The notes beneath the pieces are model-generated. The model did no database searches, had not been told where the DNA came from, and was given only the letters and a program-made list of their open reading frames with translations. Shown here one piece after another: positions 1 to 12,383 of a stretch of DNA of 12,676 nucleotides. Origin of the DNA: Deinococcus marmoris DSM 12784 (lineage in GTDB: Bacteria; Deinococcota; Deinococci; Deinococcales; Deinococcaceae); the NCBI RefSeq assembly GCF_000701405.1, contig NZ_JNIV01000114.1, positions 1 through 12,676 of the forward strand. Reading direction: 5' to 3'. The first letter of the stretch is position 1. Every line of letters starts with the position of its first letter. Position numbers and translations under genes: made by a program.

Positions 1-219
1 CTGTATACACCGTCCCAGACGCTTCTTCTTGGCTTCTGGGGAGCTGGTCCCAGGCATGGCCTGGGACCACTGCTGTTGATTGGTAGAGCGTTGCTCGATC
101 AGCGAACACATGGCGTCTTCGACGCGTTGCAAGGTATCGCGTCGCAAAAAGGGGAAGCGCTCTTTCAAGAGCTGGGCAAACTTGATCGCGTCGATTTGGG
201 CGGCTTCTTCGTGTCTCAT
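1..219 (-). CDS. IS4-family-like transposase, N-terminal fragment cut by window edge
   Basis: The frame is open from ATG (complement 217-219) to the left edge, giving 73 codons. A GGAG box lies 2 bases before the ATG (TTGGAGTTATG). The translation starts MRHEEAAQIDAIKF, continues with ERFPFLRRDTLQRVEDAM, and then has an LIEQRSTNQQQ segment followed by AMPGTSSPEAKKKRLGRC. This layout (Arg/Leu-rich helices, a small stretch containing a PG, then a SPEAK-RRL motif) is the N-terminal DNA-binding part I associate with IS4-type DDE transposases. The DDE catalytic domain would lie outside the window, so activity cannot be judged. Codons 51-58 contain a perfect 11-bp hairpin. The family call is from recognition only. 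Confidence 0.65.
   Translation of the reverse strand, partial: MRHEEAAQIDAIKFAQLLKERFPFLRRDTLQRVEDAMCSLIEQRSTNQQQWSQAMPGTSSPEAKKKRLGRCIQ
45..69 (-). repeat. Perfect 11-bp hairpin inside transposase coding sequence
   Basis: TGGTCCCAGGC (45-55) and GCCTGGGACCA (59-69) are exact reverse complements separated by a 3-base loop. The stem lies at about codons 51-58 of the IS4-type transposase. No T-run follows on either strand, so it does not look like an intrinsic terminator. It could slow translation or transcription of the transposase. Confidence 0.6.
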
Positions 220-281
220 AACTCCAAGAAGCCGCCTTTCGCCGTCCCAGATGACAACCAAATGCTCAAATGTCAAAAATG

Positions 282-325
282 CTGTTCAGGACGCTATTGA
301 AATCGAGTTGTCCGGTACTGAACAG
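282..325. repeat. 8-bp inverted repeat upstream of the IS4-type transposase
   Basis: CTGTTCAG (282-289) and CTGAACAG (318-325) are exact reverse complements separated by 28 bases. They lie between the transposase start (219) and the HD-domain gene end (392). They may be a terminal or subterminal transposase-binding site of the IS. The long spacer and the lack of a T-run argue against a terminator. Confidence 0.35.
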
Positions 326-333
326 AGGGGGCC

Positions 334-358
334 GGGGACGGTTCATAGGGTTAGCTCA
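334..358 (+). repeat. Direct repeat copy 1 (25 bp, 22/25 identical to 1680-1704)
   Basis: The block begins GGGGAC and ends GGGTTAGCTCA. A second copy in the same orientation at 1680-1704 differs at 3 of 25 positions. The two copies bracket the HD-domain gene and the C-x-CHGG gene. Similarity stops at both edges. I do not recognise the repeat family. It could be a scar or end of a mobile unit, or a dispersed intergenic repeat. Confidence 0.6.
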
Positions 359-391
359 AATTCATTGCCCCGCAGACCCGTTGATTGCTCC

Positions 392-1102
392 TTAGCTTGC
401 CGTGGCCCCTCGCAGCAGCGGATAGTCACGCACTTCGTCCGCCATCACGCCACATGCCTCTTCCAGCGCTGACACAGTGCGGTCCAGCTCCGCAAAAAGC
501 ACCTGCAACCGGGGACGCTCCAGCACGCCCTCACCTTGAGCAGCCCTGTACGAGTCAGCCAGCAGGCGGTAATACTGCAAGGTTCCGGCCTGCCCCTGGT
601 TAAAGCGCACGAAGTAGTGATCCCGTTCCTCTACTGGCAGGGTCATGACGTCGGTCAGAATCGTGCGGGCGTTGTGCAACTTGTCCGAGGCGCTGATCAG
701 CAGTGACGAGGCTGGCTCGTGGGATAGCTTGCCCAGGTATTTCGTTTTCCGCGTCTGCCATGGTTCTTTCTCTTCTCCGGCTTTGGGCATCGCGTCTGTT
801 GCACCGTCCACCAGATGAGCCACCTCTTTGCCGAACTTGTTCTCGATGATGGACCGCAGGGTATCGGCATCCAGTCCCATGTTCTGCGGGCCATCTTCGA
901 GGGCGTCATGCAGCAGCGCGGCGATGGCTTCATGCTCGTTCGCCCCGAACTCTAGGGCGATAGAGGCCACGCCCAGCAGGTGCGAAATGTAGGGAATGGT
1001 GGGCGTCTCGCCCTTCGGCACCTTACGGTGCTGCGTGGCGTGCCACTCGTGGGCCAGCGTCAGGGCGTCGGCGAATGCGGGAGATAAGGCAGGTTGGGTC
1101 AT
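392..1102 (-). CDS. HD-domain hydrolase, RelA/SpoT or MESH1-like (small alarmone hydrolase type)
   Basis: This 236-residue cytosolic protein consists essentially of one HD metal-dependent phosphohydrolase domain. From the chosen start, the metal-binding residues of the SpoT/MESH1 HD family can be seen: H25 in H-x-x-Q-H-R-K, H41 in PYISH, H65-D66 in ALLHDALED, and D140 in SASDKLHNAR. The Glu-Asp pair after HD, typical of ppGpp hydrolases, is kept (HDALED). There is no synthetase or TGS domain, so it would hydrolyse and not make (p)ppGpp, or it may act on another nucleotide. The Deinococcus-style TACATT box six bases before ATG 1102 supports that start. An upstream in-frame ATG at 1129 would add nine residues. 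The gene lies 78 bases downstream of the 145-codon gene on the same strand and may be cotranscribed with it. The fold call is firm; the substrate is inferred. Confidence 0.8.
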   Translation of the reverse strand: MTQPALSPAFADALTLAHEWHATQHRKVPKGETPTIPYISHLLGVASIALEFGANEHEAIAALLHDALEDGPQNMGLDADTLRSIIENKFGKEVAHLVDGATDAMPKAGEEKEPWQTRKTKYLGKLSHEPASSLLISASDKLHNARTILTDVMTLPVEERDHYFVRFNQGQAGTLQYYRLLADSYRAAQGEGVLERPRLQVLFAELDRTVSALEEACGVMADEVRDYPLLRGATAS

Positions 1103-1108
1103 GCCCTG

Positions 1109-1114
1109 AATGTA
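1109..1114 (-). promoter_or_regulatory. Possible leaderless -10 box (TACATT) for the HD-domain gene
   Basis: TACATT ends six bases before ATG 1102 on the minus strand (TACATT-CAGGGC-ATG). It fits the TANNNT box that lies 7 bases before leaderless start codons in Deinococcus. No good -35 hexamer is visible. Such a short motif can occur by chance. Confidence 0.3.
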
Positions 1115-1180
1115 CCGGGATGGCTGCATTCCAGCCAGGCGAAATGGCTTGCCCCCAACGGGTGAAAGAGCTACGTCGGC

Positions 1181-1618
1181 TCAGTCGGGCAACTTCTCTC
1201 TCGCAGCGCACTCTCTCAAGAGGGTTTGCGTGCCCGCGATTTCTTTCCAAATCCATTCGCGCTCCGCCATGACCTGCTTGCCCCGCCGTTCGTGGTAATC
1301 GGCCAGGATCACCGACACCTTGATCTTGGGAAGGCGGCTGTAGATCCCGTGCTTCATCGGACGTCCTGGGAAATTGAGCTTCTTGCCTGTGTTCAATTCA
1401 TGTAGGTAGCGGGCCAATGGATCATGTTGCCGAGGCGTGGTACCGCCGTGGCAGCGGCAGATCAGGACGCCGCGCACGCTGCGGTCACTGGCGTAGCGCC
1501 CACAGTAGGCGCATTTCCACGCCCAGCCTCCGTTGGGGGTGCGGCGCAACAGTTCGGGCGTGAGCTGTCTATCAGCTTCGGTGACGGCGGGGAGACGACT
1601 GCGTTTGGTGCGGGCCAT
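1181..1618 (-). CDS. Phage-like small protein with Cys/His cluster and C-x-CHGG motif, function unknown
   Basis: This 145-residue basic protein has a probable zinc site: C36-x2-C39 in WKCAYCGRY, followed by C54-x-C56-H57 in LICRCHGG. After it come TTPRQHDP, then PGRPMKHGIYSRLPK, then a helical Arg/Glu-rich tail. The order 'C-x-CHGG, then KHG-x-YS-x-LP' is familiar from small proteins found in prophages and near phage terminase genes, whose role is unclear. I chose ATG 1618 (MARTKRS) because a TACGCT box lies five bases upstream. A longer frame from 1687 would run through a G-rich tract and a dispersed repeat with low-complexity Pro/His coding, so I reject it. The HD-domain gene follows on the same strand. 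The large helicase gene is divergent. Confidence 0.6.
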   Translation of the reverse strand: MARTKRSRLPAVTEADRQLTPELLRRTPNGGWAWKCAYCGRYASDRSVRGVLICRCHGGTTPRQHDPLARYLHELNTGKKLNFPGRPMKHGIYSRLPKIKVSVILADYHERRGKQVMAEREWIWKEIAGTQTLLRECAAREKLPD

Positions 1619-1623
1619 GCCCC

Positions 1624-1629
1624 AGCGTA
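1624..1629 (-). promoter_or_regulatory. Possible leaderless -10 box (TACGCT) for the 145-codon gene
   Basis: TACGCT ends five bases before ATG 1618 on the minus strand (TACGCT-GGGGC-ATG). This is the same arrangement as at the downstream HD-domain gene. TTTTCA, 15 bases further upstream, is a poor -35 match with a short spacer. The call rests on a short motif. Confidence 0.28.
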
Positions 1630-1640
1630 GGGGGCGGTGC

Positions 1641-1667
1641 GGGGTGAAAAGGGATGGGGGATGGGGG
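1641..1667 (+). other. G-quadruplex-type tract
   Basis: On the plus strand the pattern is GGGG-N6-GGG-N2-GGGGG-N2-GGGGG, four G-runs with short loops, matching the usual G3+N1-7 quadruplex rule. A further G5 run lies at 1630-1634. The tract is 23 bases upstream of ATG 1618 of the minus-strand gene, and its C-rich complement is that gene's non-template strand. Confidence 0.55.
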
Positions 1668-1679
1668 ATGACCAAGTGT

Positions 1680-1704
1680 GGGGACAATTCATGGGGTTAG
1701 CTCA
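1680..1704 (+). repeat. Direct repeat copy 2 (25 bp, 22/25 identical to 334-358)
   Basis: Same orientation as copy 1, differing at 3 positions (AA for GG after GGGGAC, and G for A after TTCAT). It lies in the intergenic region and is followed immediately by the first of the GGGGAAGAC words. Confidence 0.6.
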
Positions 1705-1892
1705 CCGGGGAAGACATGGCGGCGGGGGAAGACCCCAAACGACAAGAAGTCTGGGGAAGACGTGGGCGCGCATCCGGGGATGACGGAAAGGCAAGATCAG
1801 CAGGAACAAGCATTTTGTGACGTGCCATGCCCCAGATTGCGGCACAATGGCTTTCGTTACCCGCCGCCGCCGCCCAGCCATCCACCCACCCC

Positions 1893-1897
1893 TGGAG
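1893..1897 (+). promoter_or_regulatory. Ribosome binding site TGGAG that sets the helicase start
   Basis: TGGAG lies five bases before TTG 1903. It favours TTG over the overlapping GTG 1897, which would have no usable upstream site. Confidence 0.45.
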
Positions 1898-1902
1898 TGT
1901 CT

Positions 1903-7038
<5,136 letters not shown>

Positions 7039-7041
7039 CAC

Positions 7042-9885
7042 ATGGCATTTGATATTGGCTCGATGGTGACGGCGCGTGGGCGCGACTGGGTGGTTCAGCC
7101 GGAAAGTGACGATGATTTCCTGCTGCTCAAGCCGTTGGGCGGCAGCGACGCCGAAACCACCGGCATCTTCACGGGCCAGGACGGCGAGGACGTGCGCCCA
7201 GCCTCGTTCGCGCCGCCGGGAGCCACCGCCTTCAGCGACGCGGGGGGCGCGCGGCTGCTCCTGAACGCCGCGCGTCTGGCCATTCGCAGCGGCGCGGGAC
7301 CGTTCCGTTCGTTGGGCCGTATGGGCGTGCAGCCACGCCCATATCAGTTGGTGCCGTTGTTGATGGCCTTGCGCCAGAGCCCGGCCCGGTTGCTGATCGC
7401 CGACGACGTGGGCATCGGCAAGACCGTGGAGGCCGCCCTGATCGCCCGTGAGCTGCTGGACCGGGGCGAGATTTCGCGCTTGGCCGTGCTGTGTCCGCCA
7501 CATCTGGCCGGGCAGTGGGTCGAGGAACTGCGCTCCAAGTTTGGCATTGATGCCGTGGCCGTGCTGCCCAGCACCGCGCGGCGGCTGGAACGCGGCTGCG
7601 ACATCGGGCAGAGCCTGTTTGAGCGCTACAAGCATGTGGTGGTCAGCCTCGATCTGGTCAAGAGTGACCGCTGGCGGCAGGACTTCCTCAGCCACGCCCC
7701 GGAATTCATCATCGTGGACGAGGCGCACGCCAGTGCGGAGGGCGAGGGCCATACAGGCAGCAAGCGCCATCAGCGTTACCGCCTCCTCGAAGACCTGGCC
7801 CGTGACCCAGAGCGCCACCTGATCCTGGTGACAGCCACCCCTCACAGCGGCAAGGAGGACGCCTTCCGTAGCCTGCTGAAGCTGCTGAACCCCGACTTTG
7901 CCACGCTGCCGCTGGCACCCGGCAGCGAGAGCGCCCGCGCCCGCGAGACATTGGCCCGCCATCTGGTGCAGCGCCGCCGCGCAGACATCGGCGCCTACTT
8001 GCAGGAGGACACTCCCTTCCCAGCGCGGCAGGACGCCGAGTTGCAGTACACCCTGCACCCCGAATACTCAGGCCTGTTTGACGATGTACTGGCCTACGCC
8101 CGCGAGAGCGTTCATGTTCCTGGCGAAGCCCTGAGCCGTCAGCGCATCCGCTGGTGGGCCGCGCTGGGGCTGCTGCGTGCGTTGGCCAGCAGCCCGCAGG
8201 CCGCCGCCGAAACCCTGCGGGCACGGGCGCTGGGCGCAGACCTGAGCGAGGGCGAGAGCCAGCCTGCCCTAATCAACAGCTTGGGCCGCGAGGTGGTGCT
8301 TGATCCTGGCGAGGACGAGCGCGAGGCGCTGGACGTGACCCCCGGCGCGCAGATCGACGGCCCGGACAGCGAGACCTCCCGAAGGCTGGAGGCGCTGGCG
8401 GTGCGCGCGGATGGATTGAGCGGAGCCAAAGACCGCAAACTGACGCTGTTGACCGAGCAGGTGAAGCAACTGCTGGCCGCAGGGTTTGCGCCCATCGTGT
8501 TCTGCCGCTTTATCGCCACGGCGGAGGCGGTGGCCGCGCATCTGAACGCCACTTTCAAGGACATAGCCGCAGAGGCCGTCACGGGCCGCCTGACCCCCGA
8601 CGAGCGGGCGGATGCCGTGGCCCGGCTGGGTGGGGCCGAGCGCCGCGTGCTTGTCGCCACCGATTGCCTGTCCGAGGGCATCAACCTTCAGGATAACTTC
8701 AGCGCGGTGATTCACTATGACCTACCGTGGAACCCCACCCGCCTGGATCAGCGCGAGGGACGCGTTGACCGCTACGGTCAGGTCGCCCCCGAAGTGAAGG
8801 TGCTGACCATCTACGGCGCGGACAACCAGATCGATACCCTGATCCTGGAAGTGCTGGTTCGCAAGCACCGCACCATCCGGGCCACGCTGGGCACCAGCAT
8901 TCCCGCGCCGGACGAGGCCGAGAGCCTGCTGGATCAACTGCTGTCGCGTGTGCTGGATACGCCACGCGGCCAGAGCTTTCAGCCGCTGCTGTTCGAGGAC
9001 GTGCAGAGCTTTGACGCCAAGTGGCGCGACGCCGCCGAGGGCGAGAAACGCTCGCGCAGCCGCTTTGCTCAGAACGCCATTCGCACCGAGGAGGTGGCCC
9101 TGGAGCTGCGCGCCGTGCGTGAGGCGCTGGGCGGCGTGGACGAGACGCGCCATTTCATGCTGGACGCCCTGAAGGGCGCGCGGGTGACCGTTACGCCCCG
9201 CCCCGACGGCTCGTATGTCACCGATCCTGCCCAGGCCGAGGTCAGTCCCGAAATGCGCGACGTGCTGCGCCGCGCCCGTACCTTCCGCTTCGATGCTCAG
9301 GTGGAACGCGGCGTGGTCAATCTGGCGCGCAACCATCCGGTGATCGAGCAACTGGCCAGCACACTGCTGGGTCAGGCGCTGGACGACGAGCAGAGCGCCA
9401 TCGCCAAGCGCGCGGGCGTGATCCGCACGGCGGGCGTACAGACCGTGACTACGCTGTTGTTGCTCCGCCACCGCTTCCTGTTGCAAGGGCGCAAGGGCAA
9501 CAACAAGTGGCAAACGCTGGCCGAGGAGCTTGACCCCGTGGCCTACCGGGGCCGCGCTGAAAACAATGACTGGCTGACCCCCGAAGAGGTGCGTGCCCTG
9601 CTGGAGCTGACGCCAGTAGGAAACCTCAGTTCTGTGCAGAAGGAAGACCGTCTGACGCGGGCGCTGGATGATCTGGAGACTTTGCGCCCGACACTCGACG
9701 CCCGCGCGCAGGAGCGGGCCGCTGCCCTGCTGGACGCCCACGAACGCGTGCGCGGCGCGGCCCGTGGCCTGGGCGCGACGTACACCATCGAGCCGCCCGG
9801 CCCGCCCGATCCGCTGGGTATTTATGTGTTCGTGCCGCTGCCGCCCACTTCTCCCCCATCCAGCAATCCACAGGACGGCGCATGA
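7042..9885 (+). CDS. drmD: SNF2-family helicase/translocase, DISARM DrmD-like
   Basis: The product is a 947-residue ATP-driven DNA translocase of the SNF2 group. The N-terminal segment ([18 protein letters not shown]) precedes the ATPase core. Motif I is ADDVGIGKT (D121, D122, K127), followed by [10 protein letters not shown]. Motif II is DEAH (D226-H229) and motif III TATPHSG (T264-T266). In the second RecA domain are [37 protein letters not shown] and motif [13 protein letters not shown] (Q570-R577). The DD-x-GIGKT, PPHL and [15 protein letters not shown] signatures are those I associate with DrmD, the class 1 DISARM helicase. The C-terminal third (about 600-947) is helical and ends in a Pro-rich tail. 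It starts 3 bases after the giant helicase stop, and its stop overlaps the methyltransferase start (ATGA). It is intact, with codon use like its neighbours. The SNF2 call is firm; the DrmD assignment is by recognition. Confidence 0.85.
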   Translation: MAFDIGSMVTARGRDWVVQPESDDDFLLLKPLGGSDAETTGIFTGQDGEDVRPASFAPPGATAFSDAGGARLLLNAARLAIRSGAGPFRSLGRMGVQPRPYQLVPLLMALRQSPARLLIADDVGIGKTVEAALIARELLDRGEISRLAVLCPPHLAGQWVEELRSKFGIDAVAVLPSTARRLERGCDIGQSLFERYKHVVVSLDLVKSDRWRQDFLSHAPEFIIVDEAHASAEGEGHTGSKRHQRYRLLEDLARDPERHLILVTATPHSGKEDAFRSLLKLLNPDFATLPLAPGSESARARETLARHLVQRRRADIGAYLQEDTPFPARQDAELQYTLHPEYSGLFDDVLAYARESVHVPGEALSRQRIRWWAALGLLRALASSPQAAAETLRARALGADLSEGESQPALINSLGREVVLDPGEDEREALDVTPGAQIDGPDSETSRRLEALAVRADGLSGAKDRKLTLLTEQVKQLLAAGFAPIVFCRFIATAEAVAAHLNATFKDIAAEAVTGRLTPDERADAVARLGGAERRVLVATDCLSEGINLQDNFSAVIHYDLPWNPTRLDQREGRVDRYGQVAPEVKVLTIYGADNQIDTLILEVLVRKHRTIRATLGTSIPAPDEAESLLDQLLSRVLDTPRGQSFQPLLFEDVQSFDAKWRDAAEGEKRSRSRFAQNAIRTEEVALELRAVREALGGVDETRHFMLDALKGARVTVTPRPDGSYVTDPAQAEVSPEMRDVLRRARTFRFDAQVERGVVNLARNHPVIEQLASTLLGQALDDEQSAIAKRAGVIRTAGVQTVTTLLLLRHRFLLQGRKGNNKWQTLAEELDPVAYRGRAENNDWLTPEEVRALLELTPVGNLSSVQKEDRLTRALDDLETLRPTLDARAQERAAALLDAHERVRGAARGLGATYTIEPPGPPDPLGIYVFVPLPPTSPPSSNPQDGA
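9872..9875 (+). promoter_or_regulatory. Ribosome binding site AGGA for the methyltransferase gene
   Basis: AGGA lies 6 bases before ATG 9882, inside the end of the SNF2 gene. Start and stop overlap as ATGA, so translation is probably coupled. Confidence 0.5.
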
Positions 9886-12383
9886 CCGTTCGTCTGAACC
9901 ACATCAAGGTAACGGGTCTAGGGCTGACGGACGACTTCTTACTAGAGTTAGCAGACCGGGCGCAGACGGCCAAAGTCAAGAACGCCACCGCCGCCAGCTA
10001 CAGTGTTGACCCCAATTCATTGGAAGAGGCTGTGCAGGATGCGTGGGACAGCGCCCGCAAGCTGTGGGCCAAGGTGCCACTGTCCAGCCAGACCGGAACC
10101 GCGCAACCGGGCTGGGAAAACTTCGTGCGCCCGCTGCTGACGCGCATGGGGTACACCGCCAGCTTCGTGCGTCCACAAGCTTCCACGCTGACCGCCGCAC
10201 AACAGCGTTTTCCCATTTCCTACCTGAGCGAGACCGGGGACGTGCCGGTGCATTTCTCGGGGGCCGAGCGGTTGGACAGCGTGACCGACGAGAACGGGGT
10301 GCGGATCAGCCCCCACGGGTTGATGCAGGGCTACCTGAACGCCACGCCCGAACACCTGTGGGGACTGGTCACCAACGGCAAAACCGTGCGCCTGCTGCGC
10401 GATCACGGGCAGGTCACGCGGCCCGCCTATCTGGAGTTCTCGCTGGACGAGATCATGGGGACCGAAGACAGCCGCGCCTTCCGGGTGATGTGGCTGCTGC
10501 TGCACCGCTCGCGTCTGAAGGGTGGCACGGGCAGCCTGCTGGAAGCCTGGAACGAGGCCGCCAAGCAAAGCGGCGTGAAAGCCCGCGACAGCTTGCGCGA
10601 CGGCGTGGCCAGCGCGATTGAGGCAATGGGTACCGGCTTTCTGGCGGGCAACCCGGCGCTGAACGACGCCGTGAAGGATGGACAGATCACGCCGACAGAC
10701 CTTTACCGCGCGTGCCTGAAGCTGGTCTACCAACTGGTCTTCCTGTTCGTGACCGAGGACCGCGACTTGTTGTTTGCGCGAGACGGGAAGGGCGGCTATG
10801 CAGCCAACGCCGCCACCCGTGAACGCGCCCGCCACTACCTGACGCGCGCCCTGCGAAACCGCGCCGCCGTGACTGGGAGCGAGACGCACTTCGACACTTA
10901 CGAGGGCCTCAAATTCCTGCTAACCAGCGTCCGTACCGGCTTTCCCCGATTAGGTCTGCCCGCGCTGGGCAGTCATCTGTTCGAGCCTCATCTGCTGGGC
11001 GAAATAGAGGGCCAACCTCTGACCCCCGCAGACCTGAGATTGAGCAACGCCACCCTGCACCGCGCCGTGCTGGGGCTGGCCGAGATCACGGTGAACAGCA
11101 CGCGCCGCCCGGTCAATTACGCTGGACTGGACTCTGAGGAACTGGGCAGCATCTATGAGAGCCTGCTGGAACTGGTGCCGCGCATTCACCCCGGCCCCGC
11201 TTTCCGGCTGGAAGTGCTGGCGGGCAACGAGCGCAAGACTACCGGCAGCTATTACACGCCCTCTTCGCTGATTGATCTGCTGCTGGACAGCGCCCTTGAT
11301 CCAGTGATCGCCGACGCCGTGAACGGCAAGTCCGATGCCGAAGCAATCGCTGCCCTGAAAGCGCTGAAGGTGATTGACCCGGCCTGTGGCAGCGGACATT
11401 TTCTGATTGCCGCCGCCCGCCGCATTGGTGCGAAGCTGGCCGCGCTGGAGGAAGGCACCGCCCAGCCCAGCCCCGAAGCCCTGCGCCGCGCGGGCCGCAG
11501 CGTCATTGCCCACTGCATCTACGGCGCGGACATCAACCCGCTAGCCGTGGAACTGGCGAAGGTGGCGCTGTGGCTGGAAAGCCAGGACGCGGGCAAGCCG
11601 TTGGCCTTTCTAGATCACCGCCTGCGCGTGGGCAACAGCCTGCTGGGCATCACGCCGGAGGGGATGCAGTACACCGAAGTCCTGAAGGACAAAGGCAAGC
11701 TGCGAACCCAGGACAAGGAAACGCCGATCCGCATTCTGGGGCTGCCGGACGATGCCTTCAGCGCCATTGAGGGTGACGATAAGAAAACGGTCTCTGAGCT
11801 GAAAAAGCGCAACAGGGCCGAGCGCGTGACTCAGGCACGGCTGAAGCAAGGTCAGGCTCCGCTGTTCGGCGCAACCGACGATCTTGCCCCCCTGACCGCC
11901 ATGCTGCGCGCCTTGGACAAGATTGAACCCGAAAGCCTGGACAACGTGCGGGCGCAGGAAAGCACCTTCAACGCTATCCAGCAGAACACCGCCCTGACCC
12001 ACCAGAAGCTGCTGGCCGATGCGTGGTGTGCCGCCTTCGTGGCTCCCAAGGTGCCGAATGCCCCCACCATTACCACCGCCACCTTGAACGCCCTGAAGGC
12101 CACCCCCAACGCCCCCGCCCTGGAGGGTGTCCACGCTCTGGCCGGAGCCACCGCCCGCCAGTACCGTTTCCTACATCCGCACCTGGAATTTCCCGACGTG
12201 TTTGAAGCCGGGCAGGGCGGGTTTGACTGCGTGCTGGGCAACCCGCCGTGGGAGCGGGTGAAACTGGAGGAGAAAACATGGTTTGAAATTCGTGACCCAT
12301 CAATTAGTGCTGCTATAAACGCTGCTGCGAGAAAAAAATTGGTAACTACTCAGCAGGGGGACTTGCGGAGTGGAATCAGATAG
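9882..12383 (+). CDS. drmMI: N6-adenine DNA methyltransferase (DrmMI/type IIG-like), truncated by an IS66-type insertion
   Basis: The frame encodes 833 residues; about 820 belong to the enzyme and the last dozen are read from the inserted element. The N-terminal 450 residues are helical and contain [15 protein letters not shown], as in large type IIG and PglX-like methylases. S-adenosylmethionine motif I is DPACGSGHF (D499-F507), followed by [14 protein letters not shown] (about 547-560) and [14 protein letters not shown]. The catalytic motif NPPW (787-790) identifies an N6-adenine methyltransferase. About 30 residues later, after NAAARKKLV, the protein runs into the IS end and stops at 12381-12383. 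The rest of the catalytic fold and any target-recognition domain are lost, so it is probably inactive. Full-length relatives are usually well over 1000 residues. The last 21 native codons (12279-12341) have strikingly low GC at third positions. It is the last gene seen of the operon. Confidence 0.82.
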   Translation: MTVRLNHIKVTGLGLTDDFLLELADRAQTAKVKNATAASYSVDPNSLEEAVQDAWDSARKLWAKVPLSSQTGTAQPGWENFVRPLLTRMGYTASFVRPQASTLTAAQQRFPISYLSETGDVPVHFSGAERLDSVTDENGVRISPHGLMQGYLNATPEHLWGLVTNGKTVRLLRDHGQVTRPAYLEFSLDEIMGTEDSRAFRVMWLLLHRSRLKGGTGSLLEAWNEAAKQSGVKARDSLRDGVASAIEAMGTGFLAGNPALNDAVKDGQITPTDLYRACLKLVYQLVFLFVTEDRDLLFARDGKGGYAANAATRERARHYLTRALRNRAAVTGSETHFDTYEGLKFLLTSVRTGFPRLGLPALGSHLFEPHLLGEIEGQPLTPADLRLSNATLHRAVLGLAEITVNSTRRPVNYAGLDSEELGSIYESLLELVPRIHPGPAFRLEVLAGNERKTTGSYYTPSSLIDLLLDSALDPVIADAVNGKSDAEAIAALKALKVIDPACGSGHFLIAAARRIGAKLAALEEGTAQPSPEALRRAGRSVIAHCIYGADINPLAVELAKVALWLESQDAGKPLAFLDHRLRVGNSLLGITPEGMQYTEVLKDKGKLRTQDKETPIRILGLPDDAFSAIEGDDKKTVSELKKRNRAERVTQARLKQGQAPLFGATDDLAPLTAMLRALDKIEPESLDNVRAQESTFNAIQQNTALTHQKLLADAWCAAFVAPKVPNAPTITTATLNALKATPNAPALEGVHALAGATARQYRFLHPHLEFPDVFEAGQGGFDCVLGNPPWERVKLEEKTWFEIRDPSISAAINAAARKKLVTTQQGDLRSGIR

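Larger units (their letters stand above)
1..325 (-). mobile_element. IS4-type insertion sequence, one end only
   Basis: This is the transposase-start end of an insertion sequence whose body lies left of the window. It holds the 5' part of an IS4-type transposase gene (1-219) and about 100 bases of leader. An 8-bp inverted repeat, CTGTTCAG at 282-289 and CTGAACAG at 318-325, lies in the leader. Position 325 is my guess for the outer end, based only on that repeat. Neither a terminal inverted repeat nor a target duplication can be confirmed, because the other end is absent. Confidence 0.45.
1619..1902. promoter_or_regulatory. Divergent intergenic region before the defence-like operon
   Basis: These 284 bases separate the minus-strand 145-codon gene from the plus-strand helicase operon, so they should hold both promoters. 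They contain a run of G-tracts (1641-1667), the second copy of the 25-bp repeat (1680-1704), three exact GGGGAAGAC words (1707, 1725, 1753) and two GGGGATGAC variants (1664, 1776). A plus-strand frame is open through the whole stretch, but its product is Pro/Gly/Lys-rich low complexity. I see no convincing -35/-10 pair for the helicase. CACAAT at 1843-1848 is the best weak -10 candidate. Confidence 0.5.

Noticed and set aside
282..325. Terminator for the minus-strand HD gene
   Set aside because: The inverted repeat has only an 8-bp stem, a 28-base loop and no T-run, so I treat it as part of the IS end.
1181..1687. Longer version of the CHGG protein starting at 1687
   Set aside because: The extra 23 residues come from the G-rich tract and the edge of the dispersed repeat, and are Pro/His low complexity. 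ATG 1618 fits better.
8722..9741. Long minus-strand frame (339 codons) antisense to the SNF2 C-terminal part
   Set aside because: Same low-information composition, with no start context; the plus strand has the conserved protein.
10017..10889. Minus-strand frame of 290 codons antisense to the methyltransferase
   Set aside because: Mirror of GC-rich coding sequence; no motif is visible.
9882..12383. BREX PglX as the identity of the methyltransferase
   Set aside because: PglX-like motifs are shared by many large adenine methylases, and no other BREX gene (brxA, brxB, brxC, pglZ, brxL) is present. The adjacent DrmD-like helicase favours DrmMI.
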